Source: Candidatus Solirubrobacter pratensis (GTDB taxonomy: Bacteria > Actinomycetota > Thermoleophilia > Solirubrobacterales > Solirubrobacteraceae). From it: 64,000 nt of DNA. The position numbers and the translations under genes are program-made. Below the pieces are notes generated by a model, which made no database searches, was not told the origin of the DNA, and saw nothing but the letters and a program-made list of their open reading frames with translations. Below are positions 7,740 through 15,886 of this stretch, one piece after another. Within the stretch, counting starts at the first letter, position 1; the number at the start of each line of letters is the position of its first letter. The stretch lies in contig NZ_AUEK01000009.1 of the NCBI RefSeq assembly GCF_000425945.1, forward strand, positions 124,001 to 188,000, in the 5' to 3' direction.

Positions 7740-8273
7740 ATGAGCGAAGAGATCGGCGAGATCCTCGTCCAGGCCGACGAGCTGCAGCATCGCATCAAGC
7801 AGATGGCGGACCAGATCGCCGGCGATTACGCCGGCAAGGACCTCCTCCTCATCGGCGTCCTGAAGGGCGCCTTCTTGTTCCTGGCGGACCTCATGCGCCA
7901 CCTGGACACGGGGTGCGAGGTCGACTTCATGGCCGTCGCGTCGTACGGATCCTCGACCGAGTCCTCGGGCGTCGTGCGCATCCTCAAGGACCTCGACGCT
8001 CCGCTCGAGGGACGGGACGTCCTGATCGTGGAGGACATCGTCGACTCCGGCCTGACGCTCCAGTACCTCCTCCGCACGCTGCAGGCGCGCGGGCCGGCGA
8101 GCCTCGAGGTCTGCGCGCTGCTGACCAAGCCGAGCCGCCGCACCGTCGACCTCCCGGTGCGTTACACCGGCTTCGAGATCCCCGACAAGTTCGCGATCGG
8201 GTACGGACTCGACTACGCCGAGCGCTACCGCAACCTGCCCTACGTCGCCGCGTTGGAGCTCTCAGACGATTAG
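7740..8273 (+). CDS. hpt: Hypoxanthine phosphoribosyltransferase
   Basis: A 177-residue purine salvage enzyme joining hypoxanthine (and usually guanine) to PRPP to give IMP or GMP. VLIVEDIVDSGLTL is the PRPP-binding motif with the paired acidic residues. LLIGVLKGAFLFLADL is the pyrophosphate-binding loop region, and the C-terminal DKFAIGYGLDYAERYRNLPY is typical of bacterial HPRT. Length is normal. It lies 13 bp after tilS and before ftsH, the classic Gram-positive order. Together with the nucleoside locus at 52-62 kb it completes purine base recovery. Confidence 0.95.
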   Translation: MSEEIGEILVQADELQHRIKQMADQIAGDYAGKDLLLIGVLKGAFLFLADLMRHLDTGCEVDFMAVASYGSSTESSGVVRILKDLDAPLEGRDVLIVEDIVDSGLTLQYLLRTLQARGPASLEVCALLTKPSRRTVDLPVRYTGFEIPDKFAIGYGLDYAERYRNLPYVAALELSDD

Positions 8274-8432
8274 GCGCCGGCGCGCCGCGGCGCCGGTCCT
8301 GTCCGGCGACTGGCCCGGGTACTGGACCTTCGAGCCTGGTGGCTGATCCCGGACCTGCCGATGCTCATTAGGGACGGCATAGGTTCCGCGACCTACACTG
8401 ACCGACCCTCCAGACCACTCTCATTCCCCTGG

Positions 8433-8438
8433 TAGCCT
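8433..8438 (+). promoter_or_regulatory. -10 box TAGCCT upstream of the ftsH upstream frame
   Basis: TAGCCT ends 8 nt before the TTG at 8447. The RNA start predicted from it coincides with this upstream frame, not with the ftsH ATG. Confidence 0.4.
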
Positions 8439-8446
8439 TGAACATC

Positions 8447-8494
8447 TTGTACCGCCGTATCACTTCAGCGCGTTCGGTGCGCGCGGGCTCATGA
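8447..8494 (+). CDS. Candidate 15-codon leaderless upstream frame coupled to ftsH
   Basis: A TTG-initiated frame of 15 codons (arginine-rich, [15 protein letters not shown]) sits 8 nt after TAGCCT. Its TGA overlaps the ftsH ATG as ATGA (8491-8494). No Shine-Dalgarno sequence is seen before ftsH, so translation of this frame followed by reinitiation could be how ftsH is expressed. Evidence is positional only; the peptide may have no function of its own. Confidence 0.35.
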   Translation: MYRRITSARSVRAGS

Positions 8495-10485
8495 GCCGCT
8501 TCTTCAAGAGCGCAGCCTTTCCGATCCTGATCGTGATCGTGCTGGCGTTCTTCGCGTCGAAGCTGATCGCCAGCGGCGACCAGACCAAGTCCCCGGGCTA
8601 CAGCGGCTTCCTCAACCAGCTCGATCAGAGCAAGGTCGACTCGGTCACGCTGAAGACGAAGGACCTCTCCGCCGAGGTCGTGCTCAAGGGCCCGGACCGC
8701 AAGCGCTACGAGATCGGCTACGCCCAGGACGACGGCGGCCAGCTCGTCAAGCAGCTCACCACCGCCGAGCAGCAGGGCAAGCTGACGTCGTTCGACATCA
8801 AGCCGGCACGCTCGAGCGTGATCCTGAGCCTGCTGACCTACGTCTTCCCGATCCTGATCTTCATCGGGTTCTGGATCTTCCTGATGAACCAGGTCCAGGG
8901 CGGCGGCTCGAAGGTGATGTCGTTCGGCAAGTCGCGCGCCAAGCGGCTGTCGGTCGACTCGCCGAAGATCACCTTCCGCGACGTCGCCGGCGTCGACGAG
9001 GCCGTCGAGGAGCTGCACGAGATCAAGGAGTTCCTCGAGAACCCCAAGAAGTTCCAGGCGCTGGGCGCCCGGATCCCGAAGGGCGTCCTGCTCTACGGGC
9101 CTCCCGGCACCGGCAAGACGCTGCTCGCCCGCGCCGTCGCGGGTGAGGCGGGCGTGCCGTTCTTCTCGATCTCCGGCTCGGACTTCGTCGAGATGTTCGT
9201 CGGCGTGGGCGCATCCCGCGTGCGCGACCTCTTCGAGCAGGCCAAGCAGAACTCGCCCTGCATCATCTTCATGGACGAGATCGACGCCGTCGGGCGCCAC
9301 CGCGGCGCCGGCCTGGGCGGCGGCCACGACGAGCGCGAGCAGACGCTCAATCAGCTGCTCGTCGAGATGGACGGCTTCGAGGCCAAGGACAACATCATCA
9401 TGATCGCGGCCACCAACCGGCCCGACATCCTCGATCCCGCCCTCCTGCGCCCCGGCCGCTTCGACCGCCAGATCACCGTCGACCGCCCTGACCGCAAGGG
9501 CCGCGCCAAGATCCTCGAGGTCCACACCCGCGGCAAGCCGCTGGCGAAGGAGATCAACATCGACGCGCTGGCCGGGCAGACGCCGGGCTTCACGGGCGCC
9601 GACCTCTCCAACCTCGTCAACGAGGCTGCGCTCCTCGCCGCCCGCACGGGCAAGAAGGAGATCACGCAGATCGAGCTCGAAGAGGGCATCATGCGCGTGG
9701 TCGCCGGCCCGGAGAAGAAGACCCGGGTCATGGGCGAGAAGGAGCGGCTGATCACGGCCTACCACGAGATGGGCCATGCGATCGTCGGCCACTTCCTCGA
9801 GCACTCCGACCCGGTCCACAAGATCTCGATCATCAGCCGCGGCCAGGCGCTCGGCTACACGATCTCGATGCCGACCGAGGACAAGTTCCTCACGACCAAG
9901 GCGGAGCTGACCGACACGATGGCGATGACGCTCGGCGGCCGCGCCGCCGAGGAGATCATCTTCGGCGAGATCACCACCGGCGCGTCGAACGACCTCGAGA
10001 AGGTCACGGCGACGGCCAAGCAGATGGTGATGCGCTTCGGCATGAGCGAGAAGCTCGGCCCGCGCGTCTTCGGGCACGATCACGGCCAGCCGTTCCTCGG
10101 CCGCGAGTTCAGCGCCGAGCCGGACTACTCCGACGAGATCGCGCGCGAGATCGACGACGAGATCCGCCGCATCGTCGAGGGCGCGCACCAGGTGGCGCGG
10201 GACATCCTGTCCGACCACCGCGAGCGCCTCGAGGTGATCTCGGAGATCCTGCTCAAGCGCGAGACGATCGAGCGCGAGGAGTTCGAGGCGCTGCTCGAGG
10301 GCAAGTCCGAGGCCGAGATCTGGGGCCCGCCCGCCCCCGACCAGCTGCCGCCCGGCACGCAGGTCGGCCCCGAGGTGCCCGGCACGGTCTCGCCGCGCGA
10401 GTCCGCGCCGCGCCCGATCCCGCGTCCCGGCTATGCCGCCGAACTGCGCGGGCTCGAGCTGCCCGAGAAGCCCGACCTCGCCTGA
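8491..10485 (+). CDS. ftsH: ATP-dependent zinc metalloprotease FtsH
   Basis: A 664-residue membrane AAA protease for quality control of membrane and short-lived proteins. Transmembrane helices lie at about residues 9-27 and 110-134, with a small extracytoplasmic domain between. The AAA module has Walker A GPPGTGKT at 203-210, Walker [13 protein letters not shown] and the second-region-of-homology arginines in LLRPGRFDR. The protease domain has the HEMGH zinc site at 425-429. The C-terminal 60 residues are Pro-rich and variable. Length is normal. An overlapping upstream frame suggests coupled translation. Confidence 0.97.
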   Translation: MSRFFKSAAFPILIVIVLAFFASKLIASGDQTKSPGYSGFLNQLDQSKVDSVTLKTKDLSAEVVLKGPDRKRYEIGYAQDDGGQLVKQLTTAEQQGKLTSFDIKPARSSVILSLLTYVFPILIFIGFWIFLMNQVQGGGSKVMSFGKSRAKRLSVDSPKITFRDVAGVDEAVEELHEIKEFLENPKKFQALGARIPKGVLLYGPPGTGKTLLARAVAGEAGVPFFSISGSDFVEMFVGVGASRVRDLFEQAKQNSPCIIFMDEIDAVGRHRGAGLGGGHDEREQTLNQLLVEMDGFEAKDNIIMIAATNRPDILDPALLRPGRFDRQITVDRPDRKGRAKILEVHTRGKPLAKEINIDALAGQTPGFTGADLSNLVNEAALLAARTGKKEITQIELEEGIMRVVAGPEKKTRVMGEKERLITAYHEMGHAIVGHFLEHSDPVHKISIISRGQALGYTISMPTEDKFLTTKAELTDTMAMTLGGRAAEEIIFGEITTGASNDLEKVTATAKQMVMRFGMSEKLGPRVFGHDHGQPFLGREFSAEPDYSDEIAREIDDEIRRIVEGAHQVARDILSDHRERLEVISEILLKRETIEREEFEALLEGKSEAEIWGPPAPDQLPPGTQVGPEVPGTVSPRESAPRPIPRPGYAAELRGLELPEKPDLA

Positions 10486-10512
10486 GGCCGGCCGGAAGCG
10501 ACTGAAGGCAGC

Positions 10513-10530
10513 GGGCCCCTCCGGGGGCCC
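10513..10530. terminator. Hairpin terminator after ftsH
   Basis: GGGCCCC (10513-10519) pairs with GGGGCCC (10524-10530) around a TCCG loop, 27 bp after the ftsH stop and before the end of the convergent small gene. It can serve both strands, although there is no U-run. Confidence 0.65.
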
Positions 10531-10545
10531 GTCGTCGTTCCAGGC

Positions 10546-10749
10546 CTAGCCGAAGGAGCAGCCGGAGAGCTGCGCGCGGAACGACGCGATCTCCGTCACC
10601 GCCGCACCCACGAAGGCCGCCCGCGAGCGCGCGATGTCGCGCTCCAGGTCCTCCATGTAAGACGCGATCGACGCGACGCCGGTCTCCTCGGCCAGTGCCC
10701 GCTCGGCCTTGAGCTCGATGAGGTGGGTTCTCAGTTCGAGGGCGGACAT
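10546..10749 (-). CDS. Small helical protein, function unknown
   Basis: A 67-residue protein with alternating charged and hydrophobic residues (LRTHLIELKAERALAEE, YMEDLERDIARSRAAF) predicted to form two amphipathic helices. It carries no recognised motif. It converges with ftsH and shares its terminator region. Composition and codon bias look like a true gene. No clear Shine-Dalgarno sequence precedes the ATG. Confidence 0.55.
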   Translation of the reverse strand: MSALELRTHLIELKAERALAEETGVASIASYMEDLERDIARSRAAFVGAAVTEIASFRAQLSGCSFG

Positions 10750-10862
10750 CGTGGGGTGCAGACTGTCAGCGGCGGTAGGGGCTCACGAGGGGAGGGAGCC
10801 GGTGTGTGGCGTGGAGGGCAGCCGGAGCTGGAGGTAGGGCAATCCGTACTACGCAGCCGGCG

Positions 10863-11033
10863 TCACTTTGGATGCCCGGTGAGCAGCGCGGACGCGGCCG
10901 TGGAGAGCTGCAGGATGACGTCCGCCTGCGCCGGCGGCGTGGCCGGCTGGGCCTGAGCCGTGGCCAGCGTGCTGCGCACGGCGTCGAGGGCGTTGGCCTG
11001 GATCGTGAGGGCGGCGACGCCGGCGATATCCAT
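10863..11033 (-). CDS. Small protein resembling the YjfB family
   Basis: A 56-residue protein beginning MDIAGVAALTIQANALDAV and continuing with a Gln/Ala-rich helix and LQLSTAASALL. The plan (MDI start, a Gln-centred helix, a short C-terminal helix) recalls the YjfB putative motility family, but the match is by eye. GGAG at 11039-11042 lies 5 nt before the ATG, a proper ribosome site, which supports this start over an upstream in-frame ATG. Confidence 0.5.
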   Translation of the reverse strand: MDIAGVAALTIQANALDAVRSTLATAQAQPATPPAQADVILQLSTAASALLTGHPK

Positions 11034-11066
11034 GCCGGCTCCATCGGCACGGGCGTGTTCGCGCAC

Positions 11067-11084
11067 GATTCGGGTGGACGAATC
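11067..11084 (-). terminator. Short hairpin after the Lrp gene
   Basis: GATTCG (11067-11072) pairs with CGAATC (11079-11084) over a 6-nt loop, 8 bp past the stop of the leftward Lrp gene. It is a weak terminator candidate. Confidence 0.35.
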
Positions 11085-11092
11085 GGGGAGGC

Positions 11093-11566
11093 TCAGCGCG
11101 TCGCCTTCAAGGGCAGCGGCGACGGCGGCTTGATCTCGCCCAGCCGCAGCAGCGTGATCAGCCGCTGCGCGCCGCCGCGCGTCGAGAGCCGTGACAGGAC
11201 GAGCTGCAGCTCGGCGACGTCGCGCGCGATGATCATCAGCAGCGCGTCCGTCTCTCCCGCGACCGTGTCGGCCGCGATCACCTGGTCCAGCGCGCGGATC
11301 TCCTGGTAGAAACGCCGCTCGGCCGCCTCGTCGTGCCGCGCCAGCGTGACCATCACGTAGACCTGCAGCGTGAACCCGGCCGCGGCGGAATCCAGCCGCG
11401 CGGAGACCCGCCGGATCACGCCCGACTCCTTCAGGCGCCGCACGCGGTTGAGCGTCGCGGCCGGGGAGAGCCCCACGAGTCGCGCGAGCTCCACATTCGG
11501 CCGGTCGGCGTCGAGCTCCAGCTCCCTCAGTAATCGGACATCGATTTCGTCAAGCGTGATGGCCAC
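11093..11566 (-). CDS. Lrp/AsnC-family transcriptional regulator
   Basis: A 157-residue regulator. The N-terminal HTH is TLDEIDVRLLRELELDADRP followed by VELARLVGLSPAATLNRVRRLKESGVIRRVSA. The C-terminal RAM domain contains YVMVTLARHDEAAERRF and the LSTRGGAQRLITLL end segment. These proteins bind amino acids and form octamers. The start is GTG 11564-11566, since the conserved DEIDVRLL segment follows immediately. It is divergent from a DMT exporter across an 84-bp AT-rich gap, the usual layout of an Lrp-type regulator controlling an amino-acid efflux gene. Confidence 0.88.
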   Translation of the reverse strand: MAITLDEIDVRLLRELELDADRPNVELARLVGLSPAATLNRVRRLKESGVIRRVSARLDSAAAGFTLQVYVMVTLARHDEAAERRFYQEIRALDQVIAADTVAGETDALLMIIARDVAELQLVLSRLSTRGGAQRLITLLRLGEIKPPSPLPLKATR

Positions 11567-11650
11567 TTCGCCAAATATTGTTTCGTCTACCGGCGCAATC
11601 GTCAAATCCACCTCATGCCTGTGAAAAATTCGGCGAGAATCGAACTTGTC
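11567..11650. promoter_or_regulatory. AT-rich divergent control region between Lrp regulator and DMT exporter
   Basis: Around 11573-11590 the sequence CAAATATTGTTTCG is far more AT-rich than its surroundings, as is GTGAAAAATTC nearer the exporter. Lrp/AsnC proteins favour such sites. Both promoters must lie here. Confidence 0.5.
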
Positions 11651-12667
11651 ATGTCGAAGCGTTTCCGGTCACCGCTCATCGCCCTCGCCCTCGCCGGGCT
11701 CTTCTGGGGCCTCACCGTCCCGCTGTCCAAGGTCGCCCTGGACTGGCTCGACGGCGGCTGGCTGACGGTCGCGCGCTTCGGCATGGCGGCGCCGATCCTC
11801 GCGCTCGTCGCGCGCCGCGACCTGCGCGCCGCGTTCACGCCCGCCGTGCTCGGCGCCGGCGCGGCCGGCTACGGGGTCGTGATCGTGCTCCAGAACGCCG
11901 GCATCGCCCACACCAGCGTCAGCCACGCGGCGCTGATCGTCGGCGCCGTGCCGGCGCTGGTCGCGCTGCTCGCCGCCGCCCGCGGCACCGGCTCGACGCC
12001 CGCACGCGCGTGGCTCGGCTTCGCGCTGGCGATCGGCGGCGTCGGCCTCGTGGCCGGCGGGGGCGGAGGCGCCGCATCGCTGCGCGGCGACGCGCTCGTC
12101 GGGCTGAGCGTCGCGCTGTCGGCGGTCTTCGTCGTCGCCCAGCCCGCGGTGCTCAAGGGCCGCGACCCGATCGCCGTGACCGCCGTCCAGATGCTCGCCG
12201 GCATGCTCGCCGCGGTGCCGAACGCGGCGCTCGAGGGCCTTCCGCAGGCGCCCACGACCGGCGGGCCGGTCCTCGCCCTCGCCGCGCTCGCGACCGCCGG
12301 CACGCTCGCTCCGTTCGCCCTGTTCGCCTACGGCCAGTCGCGCGTGGCGCCTGAGCTCGCCGGCGCGTTCCTGAACCTGGAGCCGCTCGTGGGCACGATG
12401 GCCGGAGCGCTCGCATTCGGCGATCCGTTCGGCGCGCCGCAGCTGATCGGCGGCACGGTGATCCTGCTCGGCATCGCGCTCAGCACGGGTTCGGCTCCCC
12501 GTACCGAGCGCGTCGCTGACCGCACCACCGAACGCCTGCCTGCATCACCGGCGCGCCCTGCGCAGGGTGGGAGAGTGCCTCGCATGAACCCCGGCCTCCA
12601 TCAGATCCAGCTCGCGACCGCCTCCCACGCGGAGCGCCTGCGCCGCCGCCGCAGGACGCCCCGCTAG
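11651..12667 (+). CDS. EamA/DMT-family transporter
   Basis: A 338-residue membrane protein with ten predicted helices in two EamA halves. The first begins LIALALAGLFWGLTVPLSK; the second runs from LVGLSVALSAVFVVAQP to the final LIGGTVILLGIAL. Drug/metabolite transporters of this class export amino acids or other small metabolites. ATG 11651 is preferred over an upstream ATG because the first helix follows at once. About 45 extra C-terminal residues are polar and Arg-rich. Its last 27 codons could also be read as a separate small gene starting at ATG 12584. The divergent Lrp regulator probably controls it. Confidence 0.85.
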   Translation: MSKRFRSPLIALALAGLFWGLTVPLSKVALDWLDGGWLTVARFGMAAPILALVARRDLRAAFTPAVLGAGAAGYGVVIVLQNAGIAHTSVSHAALIVGAVPALVALLAAARGTGSTPARAWLGFALAIGGVGLVAGGGGGAASLRGDALVGLSVALSAVFVVAQPAVLKGRDPIAVTAVQMLAGMLAAVPNAALEGLPQAPTTGGPVLALAALATAGTLAPFALFAYGQSRVAPELAGAFLNLEPLVGTMAGALAFGDPFGAPQLIGGTVILLGIALSTGSAPRTERVADRTTERLPASPARPAQGGRVPRMNPGLHQIQLATASHAERLRRRRRTPR

Positions 12668-12771
12668 CCACCGGCCGCGGTGTGGCCTTCCGCACCGCGA
12701 GATGCCTGCCAGCCCCCGCTCGCCGAGGGGGACGCGGTGAGAAGCTTCACCCAACCTCCCCAGTGCCTCTC

Positions 12772-12888
12772 ATGACCCTCCTCGTCACCCACCGCTCCCG
12801 CACCGCCGCTCCCCGCGTCTTCGCGATGCCGGTCGTCCGCGAGCTCCCCACCGCTCCGGCGTCCGCAGGCGCCTCACTGGCCTGGTGA
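12772..12888 (+). CDS. Doubtful 38-codon small frame before a strong hairpin
   Basis: The frame starts MTLLVTHRSRTAAPRVFAMP and ends 10 bp before a 13-bp perfect hairpin, as a short gene or leader peptide would. The 13 nt ending in its ATG context (GTGCCTCTCATGA) nearly repeat those at 12575-12587. No ribosome site is visible. It may be spurious. Confidence 0.3.
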   Translation: MTLLVTHRSRTAAPRVFAMPVVRELPTAPASAGASLAW

Positions 12889-12898
12889 CCGACGACCT

Positions 12899-12934
12899 GA
12901 GCCGCCCGGGGTCACTCCTCGCCCCGGGCGGCTC
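12899..12934. terminator. Strong 13-bp hairpin terminator
   Basis: GAGCCGCCCGGGG (12899-12911) pairs perfectly with CCCCGGGCGGCTC (12922-12934) across a 10-nt loop, upstream of the GGDEF gene. No U-run follows. Confidence 0.65.
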
Positions 12935-13029
12935 AGCGACGTGACGCACCCCGCCTGACGACGGCGCTCAAGTTCCGGGTGCGCCCGCCGATACGTGGGC
13001 GACATGACCCGGCTCACCGGAGGGACGCC

Positions 13030-14505
13030 GTGCCCGTGACCAGCTTCCTGCTGCTGTCGGTCTCGGCGGCATGCGCCGCGATGGCCGCGCTCGTCTGGCG
13101 CCGCCGCTCCGCTCCGGGCGGGATCGCGCTGATGTGCTTCCTGGCCTGCGTGGCGGTCTGGAACGCCGGCTACGGCCTCGAGATCGCCGCCGGCGGCCTC
13201 GCGCGCAAGATGTTCTGGGCCAAGGCGGAGTACCCGGGCGTCTACCTGCTGCCGGTCGCGTTCTTCGCCTTCGCGGTGGAGCACAGCGGCCGCCGCGCGT
13301 GGGGCCAGGCCGGGCGCCTCGCCACGCTGGCGATCGTCCCCTGCGCGATCATCCTGCTCGCCTGGACGAACGAGAGCCACCATCTGATCTGGGTCGACAT
13401 CGAGGCGTTCCAGCCCCGCGGCCGCGTGCTCCAGCTCGGCCATGGCGCGGTCTTCTACTTCGGCGCGCTGTACGCCTACGGCCTGATCCTCGCCGCCTCG
13501 GTCACGCTGCTGTCCGGCCGCGCGTCGCACCGGCGCTTCTACCGGCGCCAGTCGATCGTCGTGCTGATCGCGATCGGCACGCCGTGGATCGCCAACGTCC
13601 TCTACCTGCTCGGGATCCCGGACACCGGGTTCGACCTGACGACGATCGCGTTCGCGATCACCGCCACCGCCGTCTCGCTCGGCTGCATGCGCTGGGGCCT
13701 GCTCGACGTCGTCCCGATCGCCCGCGACGCCGTCGTGGAGCACATGAGCGACGGCATGGTCGTGCTCGACCTGCGCGGCCGCGTCGTCGACTGCAACGCC
13801 GCGGTGCAGCCGCTGCTGCGCTGCCCGGTCGAGGACGCCGTGGGCCGCGACGCCGGGGAGGTCCTGCCGCCCCTGGACGTCGACGTCATCCGCACGTCCG
13901 ACGGCACGCGCGTCTTCGAGGTCGAGGACATCGACCTGACCGGCCGCGCGGCGGCCGCCGGGCGACTGCTGCTCTTCCACGACGTCACGGCACGCGAGGC
14001 GCTGCAGGCGCATCTGGCCGCCGACGCGCTGACCGACGAGTTGACCGGGCTCGGCAACCGCCGCTACTTCATGGAGCGCCTCCAGTGGGCGCTCGACGCG
14101 GGCAGCCGCAGCGACGACGCGCTCGCCGTCCTCTACCTCGACCTCGACGGCTTCAAGCCGATCAACGACACCTACGGCCACGCGTGCGGCGATGAGGTGC
14201 TGATCGCCACCGCGCGCCGGCTCGAGCGGTGCGTCCGCCCGGGCGACGCGCTCGCGCGCCTGGGCGGCGACGAGTTCGCGATCCTGATCCCGCGCCTGGA
14301 CGACCGCGACGACGCCGGCCACGTGGCCGACCGGATCGCGCTCGCGCTGGCCGAGCCGGTGCTGGTCGATCGCGGGGCCGTCCTCGCCACGGCGAGCGTC
14401 GGCGTGCACGTCCAGCCCATCGCGCAGGCCACGCCCGAGTCGCTGCTGCGCGGCGCGGACCGCGGCATGTACGCCGCCAAGCGCCGGACGGTCGCCGGCG
14501 TCTGA
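13030..14505 (+). CDS. Membrane sensor diguanylate cyclase (7TM-PAS-GGDEF)
   Basis: A 491-residue protein. About 220 N-terminal residues hold seven hydrophobic helices resembling the histidine-kinase N-terminal 7TM sensor. A PAS-like segment (ARDAVVEHMSDGMVVLDL onward) spans about 235-325. The GGDEF domain occupies about 335-488. The active-site motif GGDEF (412-416) is intact and RPGD five residues before it is an intact inhibitory I-site, so it should make c-di-GMP with product inhibition. The start is GTG 13030, 7 nt after the Shine-Dalgarno GGAGGG. No EAL domain is present. The ligand of the sensor is unknown. Confidence 0.88.
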   Translation: MPVTSFLLLSVSAACAAMAALVWRRRSAPGGIALMCFLACVAVWNAGYGLEIAAGGLARKMFWAKAEYPGVYLLPVAFFAFAVEHSGRRAWGQAGRLATLAIVPCAIILLAWTNESHHLIWVDIEAFQPRGRVLQLGHGAVFYFGALYAYGLILAASVTLLSGRASHRRFYRRQSIVVLIAIGTPWIANVLYLLGIPDTGFDLTTIAFAITATAVSLGCMRWGLLDVVPIARDAVVEHMSDGMVVLDLRGRVVDCNAAVQPLLRCPVEDAVGRDAGEVLPPLDVDVIRTSDGTRVFEVEDIDLTGRAAAAGRLLLFHDVTAREALQAHLAADALTDELTGLGNRRYFMERLQWALDAGSRSDDALAVLYLDLDGFKPINDTYGHACGDEVLIATARRLERCVRPGDALARLGGDEFAILIPRLDDRDDAGHVADRIALALAEPVLVDRGAVLATASVGVHVQPIAQATPESLLRGADRGMYAAKRRTVAGV

Positions 14506-14520
14506 CGTCCGCGGCACCGC

Positions 14521-14526
14521 TAGCGT
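14521..14526 (+). promoter_or_regulatory. -10 box TAGCGT for folP
   Basis: TAGCGT is followed by 7 nt and then GTG 14534, so the transcript would begin at the start codon. This favours GTG 14534 over GTG 14525. Confidence 0.5.
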
Positions 14527-14533
14527 GTGCCGC

Positions 14534-15367
14534 GTGTACGAGATCATGGGCGTGGTCAACGTCACGCCGGACTCCTTCTCGGACGGCGGGTCGTTCGAGG
14601 ATCCGGAGGCGGCGGTCGCGCACGCCCGGCGGCTCGCGTCCGAGGGCGCGCGCATCCTCGACGTCGGCGGCGAGTCGACCCGGCCCGGCGCCGATCCGGT
14701 CCCCGCCGAGGACGAGCTGAGCCGCGTCGTGCCGGTGATCGAGGGGCTCGCGGACGCGGACGCGCGGATCTCGATCGACACGATGAAGCTGCGCGTCGCC
14801 GAGGCGGCGGTCGAGGCCGGCGCGAGCTACGTCAACGACGTCAGCGCCTTCCGGCACGACCCGGAGCTCGCGGCGTTCGTGGCCGACCGCGACCTGGATT
14901 GCTGCCTGATGCACATGCTCGGCGAGCCGCGCACGATGCAGCGCGACCCGCGCTACGACGACGTCGTGTCCGACGTGAAGGCGTTCCTGAGCGAGCGCAT
15001 GGCGTTCGCGGTCGCCGCAGGTGTGCCCGAGGAGCGGATCCAGCTCGATCCCGGCATCGGCTTCGGCAAGACGCTCGAGCACAACCTCGAGCTGCTGCGG
15101 CGCCTGCACGAGCTGACCGATCTCGGCCGCCCGCTGGTGATCGGCACGAGCCGCAAGTCGTTCCTCGGCCGCCTTACCGGGCGCGACGTGACCGAGCGCG
15201 TCCACGGGACGACGGCGACCTGCGTGCTCGCGCTCGAGCGCGGCGCGACCGTCTTCCGCGTCCACGACGTGGCCGCGGTGGCCGATGCGCTGGCCGTGAC
15301 TGCTGCTACCTTGCTCCGCGTGCCCTCGGCAGCGCCGCCCGATTCGTCGATCCGTCCGGCGCGCTAG
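14534..15367 (+). CDS. folP: Dihydropteroate synthase
   Basis: A 277-residue TIM-barrel enzyme that joins p-aminobenzoate to 6-hydroxymethyl-dihydropterin pyrophosphate in folate synthesis; it is the sulfonamide target. MGVVNVTPDSFSDGG is the first pterin-site signature, DVGGESTRPGA the second. DTMKLRVAEAAVEAGASYVND and DPGIGFGKT are further conserved segments, and GTSRKSFLG carries the substrate-binding Ser-Arg-Lys. The GTG at 14534 is chosen because of the TANNNT box 7 nt before it. It heads the folP-folB-folK set. Confidence 0.95.
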   Translation: MYEIMGVVNVTPDSFSDGGSFEDPEAAVAHARRLASEGARILDVGGESTRPGADPVPAEDELSRVVPVIEGLADADARISIDTMKLRVAEAAVEAGASYVNDVSAFRHDPELAAFVADRDLDCCLMHMLGEPRTMQRDPRYDDVVSDVKAFLSERMAFAVAAGVPEERIQLDPGIGFGKTLEHNLELLRRLHELTDLGRPLVIGTSRKSFLGRLTGRDVTERVHGTTATCVLALERGATVFRVHDVAAVADALAVTAATLLRVPSAAPPDSSIRPAR

Positions 15368-15382
15368 CGCCACCGTGACTTC

Positions 15383-15823
15383 ATGGCCCGGGATGAGTCG
15401 GACGACTACGAGGACGACGAGGATCTGAGCGAAGAGGACGAGGACGACGAAGGCCCCGAGATCGGGGTCACCGTCGAGATCGTCGGCCTGTCGCTCTACA
15501 CCCACCACGGCGTCACCGCCGCCGAGCGCGAGATCGGCCAGCGACTGGTGCTCGACGTCCGCTTCGACATCGGCGAGCCGGACGCGCTGATCACCGACCG
15601 CGTCGAGGACACGGTCGACTACGGCGAGGTCTGCCAGGTGATCGCGCTGATCGCGCAGGCGCGCTCGTATCGCACGCTGGAGCGCCTGTGCTCCGTGATC
15701 GCCGATCGCCTCGCCTCGCAGTTCGGCGCCGAGAGCGTGACGGTGAAGGCCTCCAAGCCCGAGCCGCCGATCCCGCTGCCGGTCGAGGAGGTTTCGGTGG
15801 AGCTGTGGCGGGAAGAACGTTAG
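15383..15823 (+). CDS. folB: Dihydroneopterin aldolase with acidic N-terminal extension
   Basis: A 146-residue protein converting 7,8-dihydroneopterin to 6-hydroxymethyl-dihydropterin and glycolaldehyde. The FolB core starts near residue 32 with VEIVGLSLYTHHGVTAAERE, VDYGEVCQVI follows, and the conserved Lys lies in VTVKASKPEPPIPLPVE. Residues 3-30 are almost all Asp/Glu, an extension not needed for catalysis and probably disordered. It lies 15 bp after folP. Confidence 0.93.
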   Translation: MARDESDDYEDDEDLSEEDEDDEGPEIGVTVEIVGLSLYTHHGVTAAEREIGQRLVLDVRFDIGEPDALITDRVEDTVDYGEVCQVIALIAQARSYRTLERLCSVIADRLASQFGAESVTVKASKPEPPIPLPVEEVSVELWREER

Positions 15824-15886
15824 TGCTCACTATCGTGTAAGTGGTGCAGCCCCTGCGCCCCACCCCGATCATCCGGCCTTAACGGG

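Larger units (their letters stand above)
12668..13029. other. Mostly non-coding gap with one doubtful small frame and one strong hairpin
   Basis: This 362-bp stretch holds the small frame at 12772-12888 and the hairpin at 12899-12934, listed separately. Its last part carries the Shine-Dalgarno GGAGGG (13017-13022) of the GGDEF gene. No other gene or motif was seen. Confidence 0.5.
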
